Assembly: GCA_034436555.1 (NCBI GenBank)
Contig: DAOTUU010000014.1
Coordinates: 20,800-84,799 of the forward strand
DNA from: JAFMJV01 sp034436555
GTDB taxonomy: Bacteria; Chloroflexota; Limnocylindria; Limnocylindrales; CSP1-4
Length of the DNA stretch: 64,000 nucleotides
Reading direction: 5' to 3'
Within the stretch, counting starts at the first letter, position 1. Each line of letters opens with the position of its first letter. The notes beneath the pieces were generated by a model. It had not been told where the DNA came from and searched no databases. It saw nothing but the letters and a program-made list of their open reading frames with translations. A program made the position numbers and the translations under genes. Shown piece by piece: positions 7,940 to 18,665 of this stretch.

Positions 7940-8788
7940 ATGGGTGTGCCGCCGATCCCGCTGGGAGTCAACCTGACCACCATCGGGGTGACCGGAGCCT
8001 GGTGGGTGCAGGCGGTGCGGCGGCTCGAGGCGTCGGGGGTCTCCGCCGCCTGGGCCTGGGACCACTTCGTCAGCCGGGGCCGCCTGGCCGATCCGCTGCT
8101 GGAGTGCTGGACGCTGCTGACGGCGGCCGCGGTGAGCACCGGGTCGATGCGCGCGGGCTCGTTCGTGACGAACGTGATGAACCGCCACCCGGCGGTCCTG
8201 GCCCGCCAGGTGGCCACGCTGTGCGACCTGGTCCCCGGTCGGGTGGAGCTGGGCATCGGCATCGGCGGACACCCCGCCGAGCACCGCGCGTACGGCATCC
8301 CCTGGCCGGAGCCGGACGAGCGCGCCGCCCGGCTGGAGGAGGCGGTGGCCGTGCTCCGGGCGCTGTTCACGGGTGGCCCGGTCACGCGCGCCTCGCCCTT
8401 CTATCCCCTCGACGGCGCCCACGCCTTCCCGGCGCCGAACCCCCCGCCGCGCATCACCATCGGGGGCGAGACGCCCGCCGGTGCTCGCCTGGGCGCCCGC
8501 ATCGGGGATGCCTGGACGTGCATGGCGGCGTCCTTCGAGCGTCTGTACCCGGTGTTCCTGGAGGCGCTCGATGCGGCCGGGCGCCGCCGACAGGACGTGC
8601 AGGTGCTGGTGGGCGTGGACGTCTCGCGCGACGATCCCGCGGGCGATCCGCGACTGGCGGATCTCGGCGGGACGCTCGAGGCGTGGCACGAGCGGGGCGC
8701 CGACGAGCTGATCCTCCACTGGGTCACGCGGCACCAGCTGGAGCCCGTCATCGCGGCCGCGGAGCGCGCCGGGCTGCGCGCCTGCTGA
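7940..8788 (+). CDS. LLM-class flavin/F420-dependent oxidoreductase
   Basis: A 282-residue luciferase-like TIM-barrel protein. IPLGVNLTTIGVTGAWWVQ, SAAWAWDHFVSRGRLADPLL, PGRVELGIGIGGHPAEHRAYG and PRITIGGETPAGARLGARIGDAW follow the family pattern. It is shorter than the 1296-2213 enzyme and only distantly similar to it. The start at ATG 7940 leaves 17 bp after deoD, suggesting co-transcription, but a nucleoside-linked role is not evident. With F420 genes nearby, F420 is the likelier cofactor; FMN cannot be excluded. Confidence 0.83.
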   Translation: MGVPPIPLGVNLTTIGVTGAWWVQAVRRLEASGVSAAWAWDHFVSRGRLADPLLECWTLLTAAAVSTGSMRAGSFVTNVMNRHPAVLARQVATLCDLVPGRVELGIGIGGHPAEHRAYGIPWPEPDERAARLEEAVAVLRALFTGGPVTRASPFYPLDGAHAFPAPNPPPRITIGGETPAGARLGARIGDAWTCMAASFERLYPVFLEALDAAGRRRQDVQVLVGVDVSRDDPAGDPRLADLGGTLEAWHERGADELILHWVTRHQLEPVIAAAERAGLRAC

Positions 8789-8916
8789 TCAGCCGCCCGC
8801 GCCGCGGCGATGGCGGCGAGGTGCCGCTGCCGGGGGGCCATCGCGAGCCGCTCGCGGATGAGCGTCCGGCCCACCCCGTCACCGCGCGCCGCCGACCGAA
8901 CCTCCATGCCGCACAC
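8788..8916 (-). pseudogene. Possible GNAT acetyltransferase remnant
   Basis: On the minus strand a short in-frame stretch reads VCGMEVRSAARGDGVGRTLI and continues RERLAMAPRQRHLAAIAAAR, which resembles the acetyl-CoA-binding motif A of GNAT enzymes (R/Q-x-x-G-x-G). No complete gene surrounds it, and it abuts the converging LLM gene. It could be a decayed gene end or a chance GC-rich frame. Confidence 0.25.
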
Positions 8917-8962
8917 GAGGCCGACATGCCGCAGGCGGTGGCACCTGGTGTGCCTTCCGTCA

Positions 8963-9478
8963 TCAGGTGCAGATGACGGACATCCGCTCCAGGCTGTACG
9001 CGATGGTGTCCGCAGGCGGTGCGGGCACCGTGCGCGAGAAGTCCACATGCTGGCCCGGGTCGATGTGGTCGGTGCGGTAGGTCGGGTCGTCCGGACGCGG
9101 TGCGCCGTCTCGGGTCACCCGGCAGGTCGCGCGACCGCCCGCCGACCCCGTGTTCGCGACCACGACCGTGATGGTCGGGGCGCCGTCCCCCGAGATGGCT
9201 CGCTGGGTGATCGTGGCGGTGTAGGGGCCGCCCGGGTCGACCATGAAGCGCCACAGCAGGAACAGCCCGATGACGCCCAGGACGACGCCGCCCAGGATCG
9301 TGGCGTGGAGCTGGGTGGGACTGGGCCCCTTGACCCGTCCCGGGTTGCACGCGTCGCAGATGCCGATGCCCGCCGCGGTCGGCCGGCCGCATCGGTAGCA
9401 CTCGTCCGCGGGGGACGTGCCGGGTCGGGGGGCGAGCATGCCGGGCGTGTCGGGCGTCGGGGATGGGGTGCTGGTCAT
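8963..9478 (-). CDS. Zinc-ribbon single-pass membrane protein
   Basis: A 171-residue protein with a Pro/Thr-rich N-terminus, then a zinc ribbon with two CxxC pairs (CYRCGRP and CDACNP, about residues 27-46), one transmembrane helix (ILGGVVLGVIGLFLLWRF), and an extracytoplasmic beta-rich domain of about 100 residues containing two cysteines (TCRVTRDG and a C-terminal VICT). The topology suggests a cytoplasmic zinc ribbon and an external domain of unknown role. Start chosen at ATG 9478 (MTSTPSPTPD); an in-frame alternative at 9526 is possible. Divergent from the inositol-phosphatase-like gene. Confidence 0.72.
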   Translation of the reverse strand: MTSTPSPTPDTPGMLAPRPGTSPADECYRCGRPTAAGIGICDACNPGRVKGPSPTQLHATILGGVVLGVIGLFLLWRFMVDPGGPYTATITQRAISGDGAPTITVVVANTGSAGGRATCRVTRDGAPRPDDPTYRTDHIDPGQHVDFSRTVPAPPADTIAYSLERMSVICT

Positions 9479-9554
9479 CAGACCCAAGGGTACCGCGCGG
9501 ACCGACACCGATGCCCGCGGCGTCACGGGTGCCGGTCATGGCATGCTCTTGGCC

Positions 9555-10436
9555 ATGCCCTCCACGTCGCGCACCATCCATCCGGTCACGACCGGGTCGC
9601 CCTGGGAGCCGGAGCTCCGCGCGGCCATCGACGCCGCGCGCGCCGCCGGCGACATCCAGATGGCGCACCTCGGGCGGCTCCAGCACATCGTCCACAAGAG
9701 CACCCGGGACGTGGTCACGGAGGCGGACCACCTGTCCGAGGAGGCGATCCTGCGCACCATCCGGGAGCGCTTCCCGGCGGACCACATCCTGGCCGAGGAA
9801 TCGGGCCACAGCGGGGCGCGCAGGGGGACCGGCCCCACGGACGGATCGGGTGCGGCGGGCAGCGTGGACGCGAGCCACCGCATCTGGATCGTGGATCCCC
9901 TGGACGGGACCGTGAACTACGCGAACGCGCTGCCCTTCTTCTGCGTGTCGATCGGCCTCGCGGTGGGTGGCCGGCCGCAGGTGGGCGTGGTGCTCGACCC
10001 GGTGCGCGACGAGCTGTACAGCGCGGTGCGGGGCGTGGGCGTCTGGCGTGACGGCGAGCCGGTCGCGCACGTCGGCAAGGAGCGGCTCATCGACACGGTC
10101 TCCCACGTCGCCTTCCCCGCGAGCGGCTGGGTGCGCCGGGAGGCGCGCTACCGCAAGGCGATCCGCGTCGGGCGCGTGTTCGGCAGTGCGGCGCTCGCGC
10201 TCGCGTACGTCGCCGACGACCGGTTCGACTCGTTCATCCAGGCGCGGGGCCTGTCGCTGTGGGACATCGCGGCCGCGGGGCTCATCGCGGAGCAGGCGGG
10301 AGCGGTGGTCTCGGACATCGAGGGCGGCGCCTGGTTCGACCTGTCCCGTCGCTCCGCGGCATCGGGGGTGATCGCGGCCGGCCCGGCCCACCACCCCGAG
10401 ATCCTCCGGATGCTGAGGCCGGGGCGACCCGCGTGA
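9555..10436 (+). CDS. Inositol monophosphatase family protein
   Basis: A Mg-dependent phosphatase of the IMPase/FBPase superfamily, 293 residues. Metal-binding motifs are AEESG, then WIVDPLDGTVNYANALPFFC (DPLDGT), and SLWDIAAAGLIAEQAGA (the WD motif). VVTEADHLSEEAI supplies the first acidic site. It could act on inositol phosphates, histidinol phosphate or PAP; motifs do not separate these. Start is ATG 9555, or ATG 9543 in the same frame. The stop overlaps the next gene's GTG by 4 nt. Confidence 0.88.
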   Translation: MPSTSRTIHPVTTGSPWEPELRAAIDAARAAGDIQMAHLGRLQHIVHKSTRDVVTEADHLSEEAILRTIRERFPADHILAEESGHSGARRGTGPTDGSGAAGSVDASHRIWIVDPLDGTVNYANALPFFCVSIGLAVGGRPQVGVVLDPVRDELYSAVRGVGVWRDGEPVAHVGKERLIDTVSHVAFPASGWVRREARYRKAIRVGRVFGSAALALAYVADDRFDSFIQARGLSLWDIAAAGLIAEQAGAVVSDIEGGAWFDLSRRSAASGVIAAGPAHHPEILRMLRPGRPA

Positions 10437-10915
10437 TCCCCATCATCCGGCTGCACCACGCGATGCTCTATGTCCGCGACCTGGATCGCTCCGTCGCGTT
10501 CTACCAGCAGGCGTTCGGCTTCCAGGAGATCGCCCGCGAGGGCGGCGCGGTCTCGCTGCTGCGCATCCCGGGCTCGCCCAACCAGCACGACCTGGCCCTC
10601 CTCCAGGTCGGCGCCGACGCGCCGCAGCCGCCCCGCGGCAGCACCGGCCTGTATCACCTCGCCTGGGAGGTCCCCGCCATCGAGGACCTCGTGGTGGCGG
10701 CCAGGCAGCTGTCCTCGATGAAGGCCCTCACCGGGGCGTCGGACCACGGCGCCACGAAGTCCATCTACGGGCGCGACCCCGACGCCATCGAGTTCGAGGT
10801 CGCCTGGATGGTGCCGCGGCCGTACTGGGGCGAGTGGGAGCATCACGGGGTCGTCCGACCCCTGGACCTGGATCTGGAGCTGAAGCGCTGGGGGCGTCCG
10901 GTCGCCCGCGCCTGA
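10433..10915 (+). CDS. VOC/glyoxalase superfamily protein
   Basis: A 160-residue vicinal-oxygen-chelate protein. LHHAMLYVRDLDRSVAFYQQ opens the first beta-alpha-beta module, and GLYHLAWEVP then ATKSIYGRDPDAIEFEVAWM form the second, with His and Glu positions expected to bind a divalent metal. The substrate (methylglyoxal, a catechol or an epimerase substrate) is not predictable. The start is a GTG overlapping the phosphatase stop (GTGA, 10433-10436), which indicates coupling with that gene. Converges on the exonuclease gene 4 bp away. Confidence 0.85.
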   Translation: MIPIIRLHHAMLYVRDLDRSVAFYQQAFGFQEIAREGGAVSLLRIPGSPNQHDLALLQVGADAPQPPRGSTGLYHLAWEVPAIEDLVVAARQLSSMKALTGASDHGATKSIYGRDPDAIEFEVAWMVPRPYWGEWEHHGVVRPLDLDLELKRWGRPVARA

Positions 10916-10919
10916 TCCG

Positions 10920-11801
10920 CTAGTCGGCCCACCGGTGGACCCGGCCGATGAGGCCCGGTGCCGCGAGCCGCGCCGCCAGCGCCTGGAACGGCGCCCGCGG
11001 CACGCCCCGCCAGCGCAGCGCCTCGGGGCCGTCCACGCCGAGGGGCGCATCCAGCCGCAGCGTGGCGAGCTCCCGGAACAGCAGCGCGTCCCGGCGCCCA
11101 TCGCGCAGCGCCGCCGCGAGGTTCGCGGCACCGCGGACGCGCACGTCCCACCGGGAGACCGAGTCGGGGATGTCCTCGAGGTGCGGATAGCGCCGCAGCA
11201 CCGTCGCCGCCGACACCGCCCCCCAGCCGGGCAGGCCCGGGTAGCCGTCGGCGCTGTCGCCCACCAGCGCCAGCCAGTCCGGCATGGATGCCGGATCCAC
11301 GCCGAACCTGGCGCGCACGCCGTCCGCGTCCAGGAACGTCCGCCTGCGCCGGTCATAGCACACGACCCGGCCATCCTCCCGGACGCACTGGGCCATGTCC
11401 TTGTCCGGCGACAGGATCACGACCCGCTCCACGTCCGGGTGCTCCGCCCAGCGCGCCGCCGCGGCGCCCAGCGCGTCGTCGGCCTCGAACTCGACCATCG
11501 CCCAGAGCGTGAGGCCCAGCGCCCCGATCGCCGCCTCGACGAGCGGGAACTGGGCGAGCAGCTCGGGGGGCATGCCCGCCTCCGTCTTGTAGCCCGGGTA
11601 CGCCTCGTTGCGCCAGGAGCGGATCTGGTGGTCCGTGGCGCAGCCGAGATGCGTCACGCCGTCCTCGCGCAGCAGCGCCAGGATGCTCTCCACGACGCCC
11701 AGCGTCGCGCCCACCGGCGCGCCATCGGCTGCCGCATGCGGCGGCCGCCCGAAGTGGGCGCGGAACAGCTCGTACGTGGCGTCGAGCAGGTGGATCTGCA
11801 C
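10920..11801 (-). CDS. 5'-3' exonuclease (Pol I N-domain / flap nuclease type)
   Basis: A stand-alone 293-residue structure-specific 5' nuclease. Acidic metal-site motifs appear in order: LLDATYELFRAHFG, VEFEADDALGAAAARWA, VVILSPDKDMAQCV, and LALVGDSADGYPGLPGWGAV, the last leading into the helix-three-turn-helix DNA-binding motif. It lacks any polymerase domain, and its length equals the nuclease domain of DNA polymerase I, so it probably removes primers or flaps in repair. Many genomes carry such a protein besides full PolA. Minus strand, 25 bp after ppgK and probably cotranscribed with it. Confidence 0.88.
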   Translation of the reverse strand: MQIHLLDATYELFRAHFGRPPHAAADGAPVGATLGVVESILALLREDGVTHLGCATDHQIRSWRNEAYPGYKTEAGMPPELLAQFPLVEAAIGALGLTLWAMVEFEADDALGAAAARWAEHPDVERVVILSPDKDMAQCVREDGRVVCYDRRRRTFLDADGVRARFGVDPASMPDWLALVGDSADGYPGLPGWGAVSAATVLRRYPHLEDIPDSVSRWDVRVRGAANLAAALRDGRRDALLFRELATLRLDAPLGVDGPEALRWRGVPRAPFQALAARLAAPGLIGRVHRWAD

Positions 11802-11826
11802 GCCCGGACTGCCTGCCGCGCCGATG

Positions 11827-12720
11827 CTACGCGCCGAGCGCGTCGGCCTGCGCCTGCGTCAGCGCCGTCTGCCGCACCGCGTGCTGCGCGGCGGCCGCGG
11901 CGTAGGCCGCCCCGATGATCCCGGACGTGTTGAGGTACCGCGCGAGCACCACCGGGGCGGTGGTCCTCGACCAGCGACCCCACTTGTCCCACTCCTTGCT
12001 CACGCCGCCGCCGTAGATGAGCAGATCCGGCGAGAAGTACAGCTCCACGCGGGAGATGTACTCGTTGAATGCGCGGGTCCAGCGCTTCCAGCCCAGCTTG
12101 CGGCGCTCCCGGGCGGCCCCGGACACGAGCCACTCCGCGATTCGGCCGTGCATCTCGAGATGCCCGAACTCCGTGTTGGGGACGAGGCGGCCGTCCAGGA
12201 ACAGGGCGCTGCCGATGCCCGTGCCGATGGTCAGCAGCAGGACCGTGCCGGGTCGCCCTCGCCCGGACCCGAACGCGACCTCCGCGAGCCCCGCCGCGTC
12301 CGCGTCGTTGATGATCCAGGTGGGCAGACCCAGCAGCTCGCCGATGCGCTCCTGCGCGGGCCAGCCCACCCAGGCCGCGTCGATGTTCGCGGCGGTCGTC
12401 AGGCGGCCGTCCTTGACCACTCCCGGAAGCCCGCAGCCGACCGGCAGGTCCGGGGGCACGTCCCGGCCCTCCAGCGCCCGGCCCACGACCGACCGGATGG
12501 CCTGCGCGACGGCCTCGGGCGTGGAGGGCTGCGGCGTCTTCTCCCGCACGCGCGGCGACACGAGCTCCGCGGTCGCCACGTCCACGAGCGCGGCCTTCAC
12601 GCCCGTGCCGCCGACATCGATGCCCAGGGCGAGGCCGGAGAGGTGCGTCGTGCGGGCGTCGGGGATGTACGGATCGCCATCGTCGGCGACGGGCGGGGGG
12701 GTGAGCGCATCCGATGGCAT
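11827..12720 (-). CDS. ppgK: Polyphosphate glucokinase (ROK family)
   Basis: Phosphorylates glucose with inorganic polyphosphate (often also ATP). The 297-residue protein has the ROK/ASKHA signatures LGIDVGGTGVKAALVD, WIINDADAAGLAEVAFG, LLTIGTGIGSALFLDGRLVP, NTEFGHLEMHGR and PDLLIYGGGVSKEWD. It lacks the zinc-binding cysteine cluster of ordinary ROK glucokinases and has the C-terminal KRWTRAFNEYISRVELYF segment usual in PpgK. A TATCCT box (12728-12733) ends 7 nt before the ATG, suggesting a leaderless transcript. Assignment to PpgK over ATP-only glucokinase is by overall pattern. Confidence 0.88.
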   Translation of the reverse strand: MPSDALTPPPVADDGDPYIPDARTTHLSGLALGIDVGGTGVKAALVDVATAELVSPRVREKTPQPSTPEAVAQAIRSVVGRALEGRDVPPDLPVGCGLPGVVKDGRLTTAANIDAAWVGWPAQERIGELLGLPTWIINDADAAGLAEVAFGSGRGRPGTVLLLTIGTGIGSALFLDGRLVPNTEFGHLEMHGRIAEWLVSGAARERRKLGWKRWTRAFNEYISRVELYFSPDLLIYGGGVSKEWDKWGRWSRTTAPVVLARYLNTSGIIGAAYAAAAAQHAVRQTALTQAQADALGA

Positions 12721-12817
12721 GCCTCGGAGGATACGCCGCGCGCGGTCTCCCGACCGCGCGCGTCCACGCGGCCGCCCGCCGCGGATGCCCTGCGACGACT
12801 CGCGGTAGCGTTGCCGC

Positions 12818-13837
12818 GTGTCCGTCGTCCGCGCGCTCGCTGCCCTCGCGGGGGCCCTGCTGGCCTTCTCGATCGTCGGGCTGTGCGTGGTGCACCTGGT
12901 GTCCCCGCAGCGAGACGGACCGCTGGCGCTGAGCCAGATCCTCGCGCCTCACCTGTTCCTGCTGCTGGTGCCCTTCCTGGTGCTGGCGCTCACGCGCGGC
13001 GTGTCGGGACGGCTGCTGCGGCTCGGGCTGGTCGCGGCTGCGCTGACGTTCACCATCCGGTTCGTGCCGGGATGGATCCCGCTGTCGGGGTCCTCGCCGG
13101 CCGCGGCCGCCGGTGCCCACCGCCTGGGGGTCCTGACCTGGAACCTGGAGCTGGGCCAGCCGGACCCGGACGCCGTGGTGGCGCGGCTGCGCGCCTCCGA
13201 TGCGGCGGTCATCGGCCTCGTGGAGCTGACGCCCCATCACGCCCAGGCCATCGAGCGCGACGCCGTGCTCGCGGCGCGGTATCCGACGATGGATCTCCGG
13301 CCGATGGATGGGTCGCTGGGCATCGGGCTGCTGTCCACGCTGCCCTCCGTCGAGCCGCCCCGCCGAACGGGCGATCCGCCGGTGCTGGTCGGACGGCTGG
13401 ACGCGGGCGATGGCTCCACCCTCGCGGTGGTCGTGGCGCACCCTCTGCCGGGGACCATCGACCTGGCGGCCGGGGACCTCATCCCGGTCGACTACGACGC
13501 CACGTCTCGGGACCGCCACCTGGACCAGGTCCGGGCGATCGTGGAGCCCATCCTCCACCGTGGCGAGCCGCTGCTGCTCATCGGCGACTTCAACGTGGTG
13601 GACCGCGAGCCGGCCTTCGCGGCGCTGGCCGACGGCCTCGTCGACGCGCAGCGGGCGGTGGGCGCGGGGCCGGGTCACACCTGGCGGCCGGGCCATCTGG
13701 AATGGCTGCCGTTCGGACTGCTGCGCATCGACTACTTGTTCAGCGGCAACGGGGTCACGCCCGTGTCGGTGGGCGTCGACTGCACCCCCATGGGCAGCGA
13801 CCACTGCATCCTCGCCGGGGTGATGGCGCTGCCCTGA
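12818..13837 (+). CDS. Membrane-anchored endonuclease/exonuclease/phosphatase (EEP) family hydrolase
   Basis: A 339-residue protein with three predicted N-terminal helices (about residues 5-27, 38-60 and 64-84) followed by an extracytoplasmic EEP domain. Catalytic motifs of the DNase I/sphingomyelinase fold are visible: LTWNLELGQ, GLVELTPHHA, VVAHPLPG, LIGDFNVVDREPAF, LRIDYLF and MGSDHCIL. Membrane-bound EEP proteins of this layout are often of unknown substrate. The start is a GTG with a TAGCGT box (12806-12811) 6 nt upstream, pointing to a leaderless transcript. Divergent from ppgK. Confidence 0.82.
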   Translation: MSVVRALAALAGALLAFSIVGLCVVHLVSPQRDGPLALSQILAPHLFLLLVPFLVLALTRGVSGRLLRLGLVAAALTFTIRFVPGWIPLSGSSPAAAAGAHRLGVLTWNLELGQPDPDAVVARLRASDAAVIGLVELTPHHAQAIERDAVLAARYPTMDLRPMDGSLGIGLLSTLPSVEPPRRTGDPPVLVGRLDAGDGSTLAVVVAHPLPGTIDLAAGDLIPVDYDATSRDRHLDQVRAIVEPILHRGEPLLLIGDFNVVDREPAFAALADGLVDAQRAVGAGPGHTWRPGHLEWLPFGLLRIDYLFSGNGVTPVSVGVDCTPMGSDHCILAGVMALP

Positions 13838-13895
13838 GCGCCGTCCGGTTCCGCGCCGCGCGGCGCCGAGGCGCGTCGCGCGCGTGGACCGGCGT

Positions 13896-13909
13896 GTGAA
13901 CCGGTTCAC
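13896..13909. promoter_or_regulatory. 14-bp perfect palindrome upstream of aceE
   Basis: GTGAACCGGTTCAC is perfectly self-complementary and centred about 43 nt before the aceE ATG. It sits 21 nt upstream of a TACCAT box (13931-13936), in the -35 region. The CG-centred form resembles LacI-family operators. No regulator gene is adjacent, so the binding protein is unknown. Confidence 0.55.
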
Positions 13910-13945
13910 GCCCGTGCGGGGGCGGACGCGTACCATACGCACGAC

Positions 13946-16651
<2,706 letters not shown>

Positions 16652-16662
16652 TCGCGCGTCGG

Positions 16663-16794
16663 CGGTGAGCGCGCATCGACGGCGATCGCCGGTGAGCGCG
16701 CATCGACGGCGATCTCCGGTGCGCCCACGCGGCGAGTGCGCTCCGCCCCCCGGCGGCGGCGCGTCTCCCGGCGAGAGTGCTCCGCCCCCCGGCG
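16663..16794. repeat. Short tandem repeats between aceE and the MFS gene
   Basis: A 25-nt sequence occurs twice exactly with a 27-bp period (16663-16687 and 16690-16714). Then the 16-mer GCTCCGCCCCCCGGCG occurs twice 39 bp apart (16740-16755 and 16779-16794). No gene is seen in this 160-bp gap. Confidence 0.8.
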
Positions 16795-16813
16795 AGGATG
16801 ACCCATCCGCGGC

Positions 16814-18022
16814 TTGCCGCGCGCCGGCCCCAGGTCGTGGCGGCCCGTGATCCGGCTCGCGTTCGCCCAGGGGTTCGCGCAGGTCGGCTTCCACGCCTGG
16901 ATCGCCACGCTGCCCGTCGCCATGGCGATGGGGGGTCGCTCCGACGGGGAGATCGGCGCGGTCGTGGGCGCGGCCGCGGTGTTCAACCTGGTGACCGCGC
17001 TGTTCTCCGGCGGACTGGTGGACCGGTTCGGAGGACGGGCGGTGTACCTCGTGGGCATCGGCTGCTACCTGGGTGCCGCCGCTCCTGTGGCGCTCGGCAT
17101 GGTGACCGCCGACAGCCCGTTCCTGCTGCTCATCGGGATGCGCTTCCTCCAGGGCTGCGGTCTGTCGGCGGTGATGCCGTCGGTGATGACGCTGCTGCCG
17201 GGCACGGTCAGCCGGCAGCGCCTGCCGACCGCGGTGGGCGTGGTCGGCATCGCGGGCAACATCTCGCTCGCGCTCACGCCGGCGGTGATGCTGTGGGTCA
17301 TGGAGCTGGCCGGCCTCGCAGCCGTGGGGCTCGCGGTGTGCGTGGTGGTCTCGCTGGGCGCCGTGCTCATCTGGCCGGTGCGCGACCCGCTCCGTGCGGC
17401 GCGGCCCGTCCCGGCGGGCCGGCTGCTGCGCACGGCCTGGAAGCCGGAGTGGCTGCGGCCGCTCGTCGTGACCACGCTCGTGATCGTCAACTGGGGCGTG
17501 ATCACGGGCTATCTGCCGCAGCGCGCGGAGTCCGCCGGCGCGGACATCGGCCTGTTCTTCACGATGGACGCCCTGGCGCTCACGGTGCTGCGCATCCCCG
17601 CCGGGTGGCTGGCGGGCCGCGTGAGTCCCGTGCCGCTGCTGCTCGTGGGATGCCTGGCCACCGCCGCGTCCATCGCGGTGCTGTTGCTGCCCGCATCGAC
17701 GGCGGTGCTCGTCGCGAGCGGCCTGGGCACGGGCGCCGGCTCTGCGCTCGTGTTCCCCGTGCTCAACCTGGAGATGAACGAGCGGTCGGAGCCATCGAAT
17801 CGCGGATCCGCGTTCGGGTTGTACTCCGTGTCGTTCGGGGCGGGTGTCGCGATCGGAAGCCTCGGTCTGGCCCCGTTCTTCAGCACCATCGGCTGGGAGG
17901 TGGCACTGGGGATCGGCATCGCCGCGGCCGTGCTGGCGGGGATCGTGGCGGTGCTCGACCCGCTGATGCACCATCCGCCCATCGGACGCGTCGCACCGCC
18001 GTCCGCGGCCGTGGACGGCTGA
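16814..18022 (+). CDS. MFS transporter
   Basis: An integral membrane protein of about 400 residues with roughly 12 hydrophobic helices in two halves. The first-half loop motif appears as GGLVDRFGGRAVYLVG (loop 2-3, G-x-x-x-D-R-x-G-G-R type), and the second half has IPAGWLAGRVSPVPLL. The ends are MNERSEPSNRGSAFGLYSVSFG and a short cytoplasmic tail. Substrate unknown; the protein resembles small-solute or drug efflux carriers. The listed start is a TTG; the GTG at 16847 (VIRLAFAQGF) is a good alternative that places the first helix nearer the N-terminus. Confidence 0.85.
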   Translation: MPRAGPRSWRPVIRLAFAQGFAQVGFHAWIATLPVAMAMGGRSDGEIGAVVGAAAVFNLVTALFSGGLVDRFGGRAVYLVGIGCYLGAAAPVALGMVTADSPFLLLIGMRFLQGCGLSAVMPSVMTLLPGTVSRQRLPTAVGVVGIAGNISLALTPAVMLWVMELAGLAAVGLAVCVVVSLGAVLIWPVRDPLRAARPVPAGRLLRTAWKPEWLRPLVVTTLVIVNWGVITGYLPQRAESAGADIGLFFTMDALALTVLRIPAGWLAGRVSPVPLLLVGCLATAASIAVLLLPASTAVLVASGLGTGAGSALVFPVLNLEMNERSEPSNRGSAFGLYSVSFGAGVAIGSLGLAPFFSTIGWEVALGIGIAAAVLAGIVAVLDPLMHHPPIGRVAPPSAAVDG

Positions 18023-18127
18023 GCTGAGGCGGACGGCGGGCCCGACCGGCGCCCCCGCACTCCGGGCCGGGATCGGCGCCCCGGGCGTCGGCGGCGGGGT
18101 GGAGCCGGAGCGGGACGGGGCTCGGCC

Positions 18128-18215
18128 CGCCGAGCATCGGGCGCCCGGCCGCCGAGCATCGGGCGCCCGGCTGCCGAGCATCGGGCGCCCGGCTGCCGGG
18201 CATCGGGCGCCCGGC
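18128..18215. repeat. 22-bp tandem repeat, four copies
   Basis: Units start at 18128, 18150, 18172 and 18194, each containing CATCGGGCGCCCGG, and differ by one or two bases. There are no unique spacers, so it is not a CRISPR array. A single similar unit lies at 28537-28558, at the head of the second copy of the composite repeat. Confidence 0.85.
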
Positions 18216-18515
18216 CGCCGAGCGGACACGACCGACATGCCCCGGGCCGGCGCGTCCGATCCGGGTCGCTCATCGGCCCGCATCGGACCGGGCGTGTCCG
18301 GATGGGCCCCTCATCGGCCCGGATCGGACCGGGCGTGTCCGGATGGGCCCCTCATCGGCCCGGATCGGACCGGGCGTGTCCGGATGGGCCTGTCAGCGGC
18401 CCGGTCCGACGGGATCGGGTCCGGACGCGTCGGTCATGGCCGCTGGGCGGACACCGCGGCGCGACTCCGGGGCGGGCCGGACCCGGCGCGCGGGCCGGAC
18501 CCGGCGGACGGCCGT
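18216..18515. repeat. Composite intergenic repeat, copy 1 (contains 41-bp x3)
   Basis: This block follows the 22-bp array. It holds a conserved segment (ACACGACCGACAT near 18226), then a 41-bp unit repeated three times (18269-18309, 18310-18350, 18351-18391), and then a tail with CATGGCCGCTGGGCGGACAC and a GCCGGACCCGGCG duplication. The same parts occur in the same order at 28559-28755 with only one 41-bp unit. The 18022-18666 gap has no supported gene; frames across it are repetitive Arg/Pro/Gly strings. Confidence 0.8.
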
Positions 18516-18665
18516 TCTGTTCACAGCCTCTGACGCCCCGGCGCCATCGACCGCCCGCGGACGATGAGGGCCATGATGGGATCCAGCGGCGTGCGCGACC
18601 ATTGGAGGGACAGGGCGGGCCACCGCCGCATCGACCGCCAGATCATCGACCGTCAGGAGCACGCC

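Noticed and set aside
18128..18215. CRISPR-like array (22-bp repeats).
   Set aside because: Units are head-to-tail without spacers and no cas genes are present; it is a simple tandem repeat.
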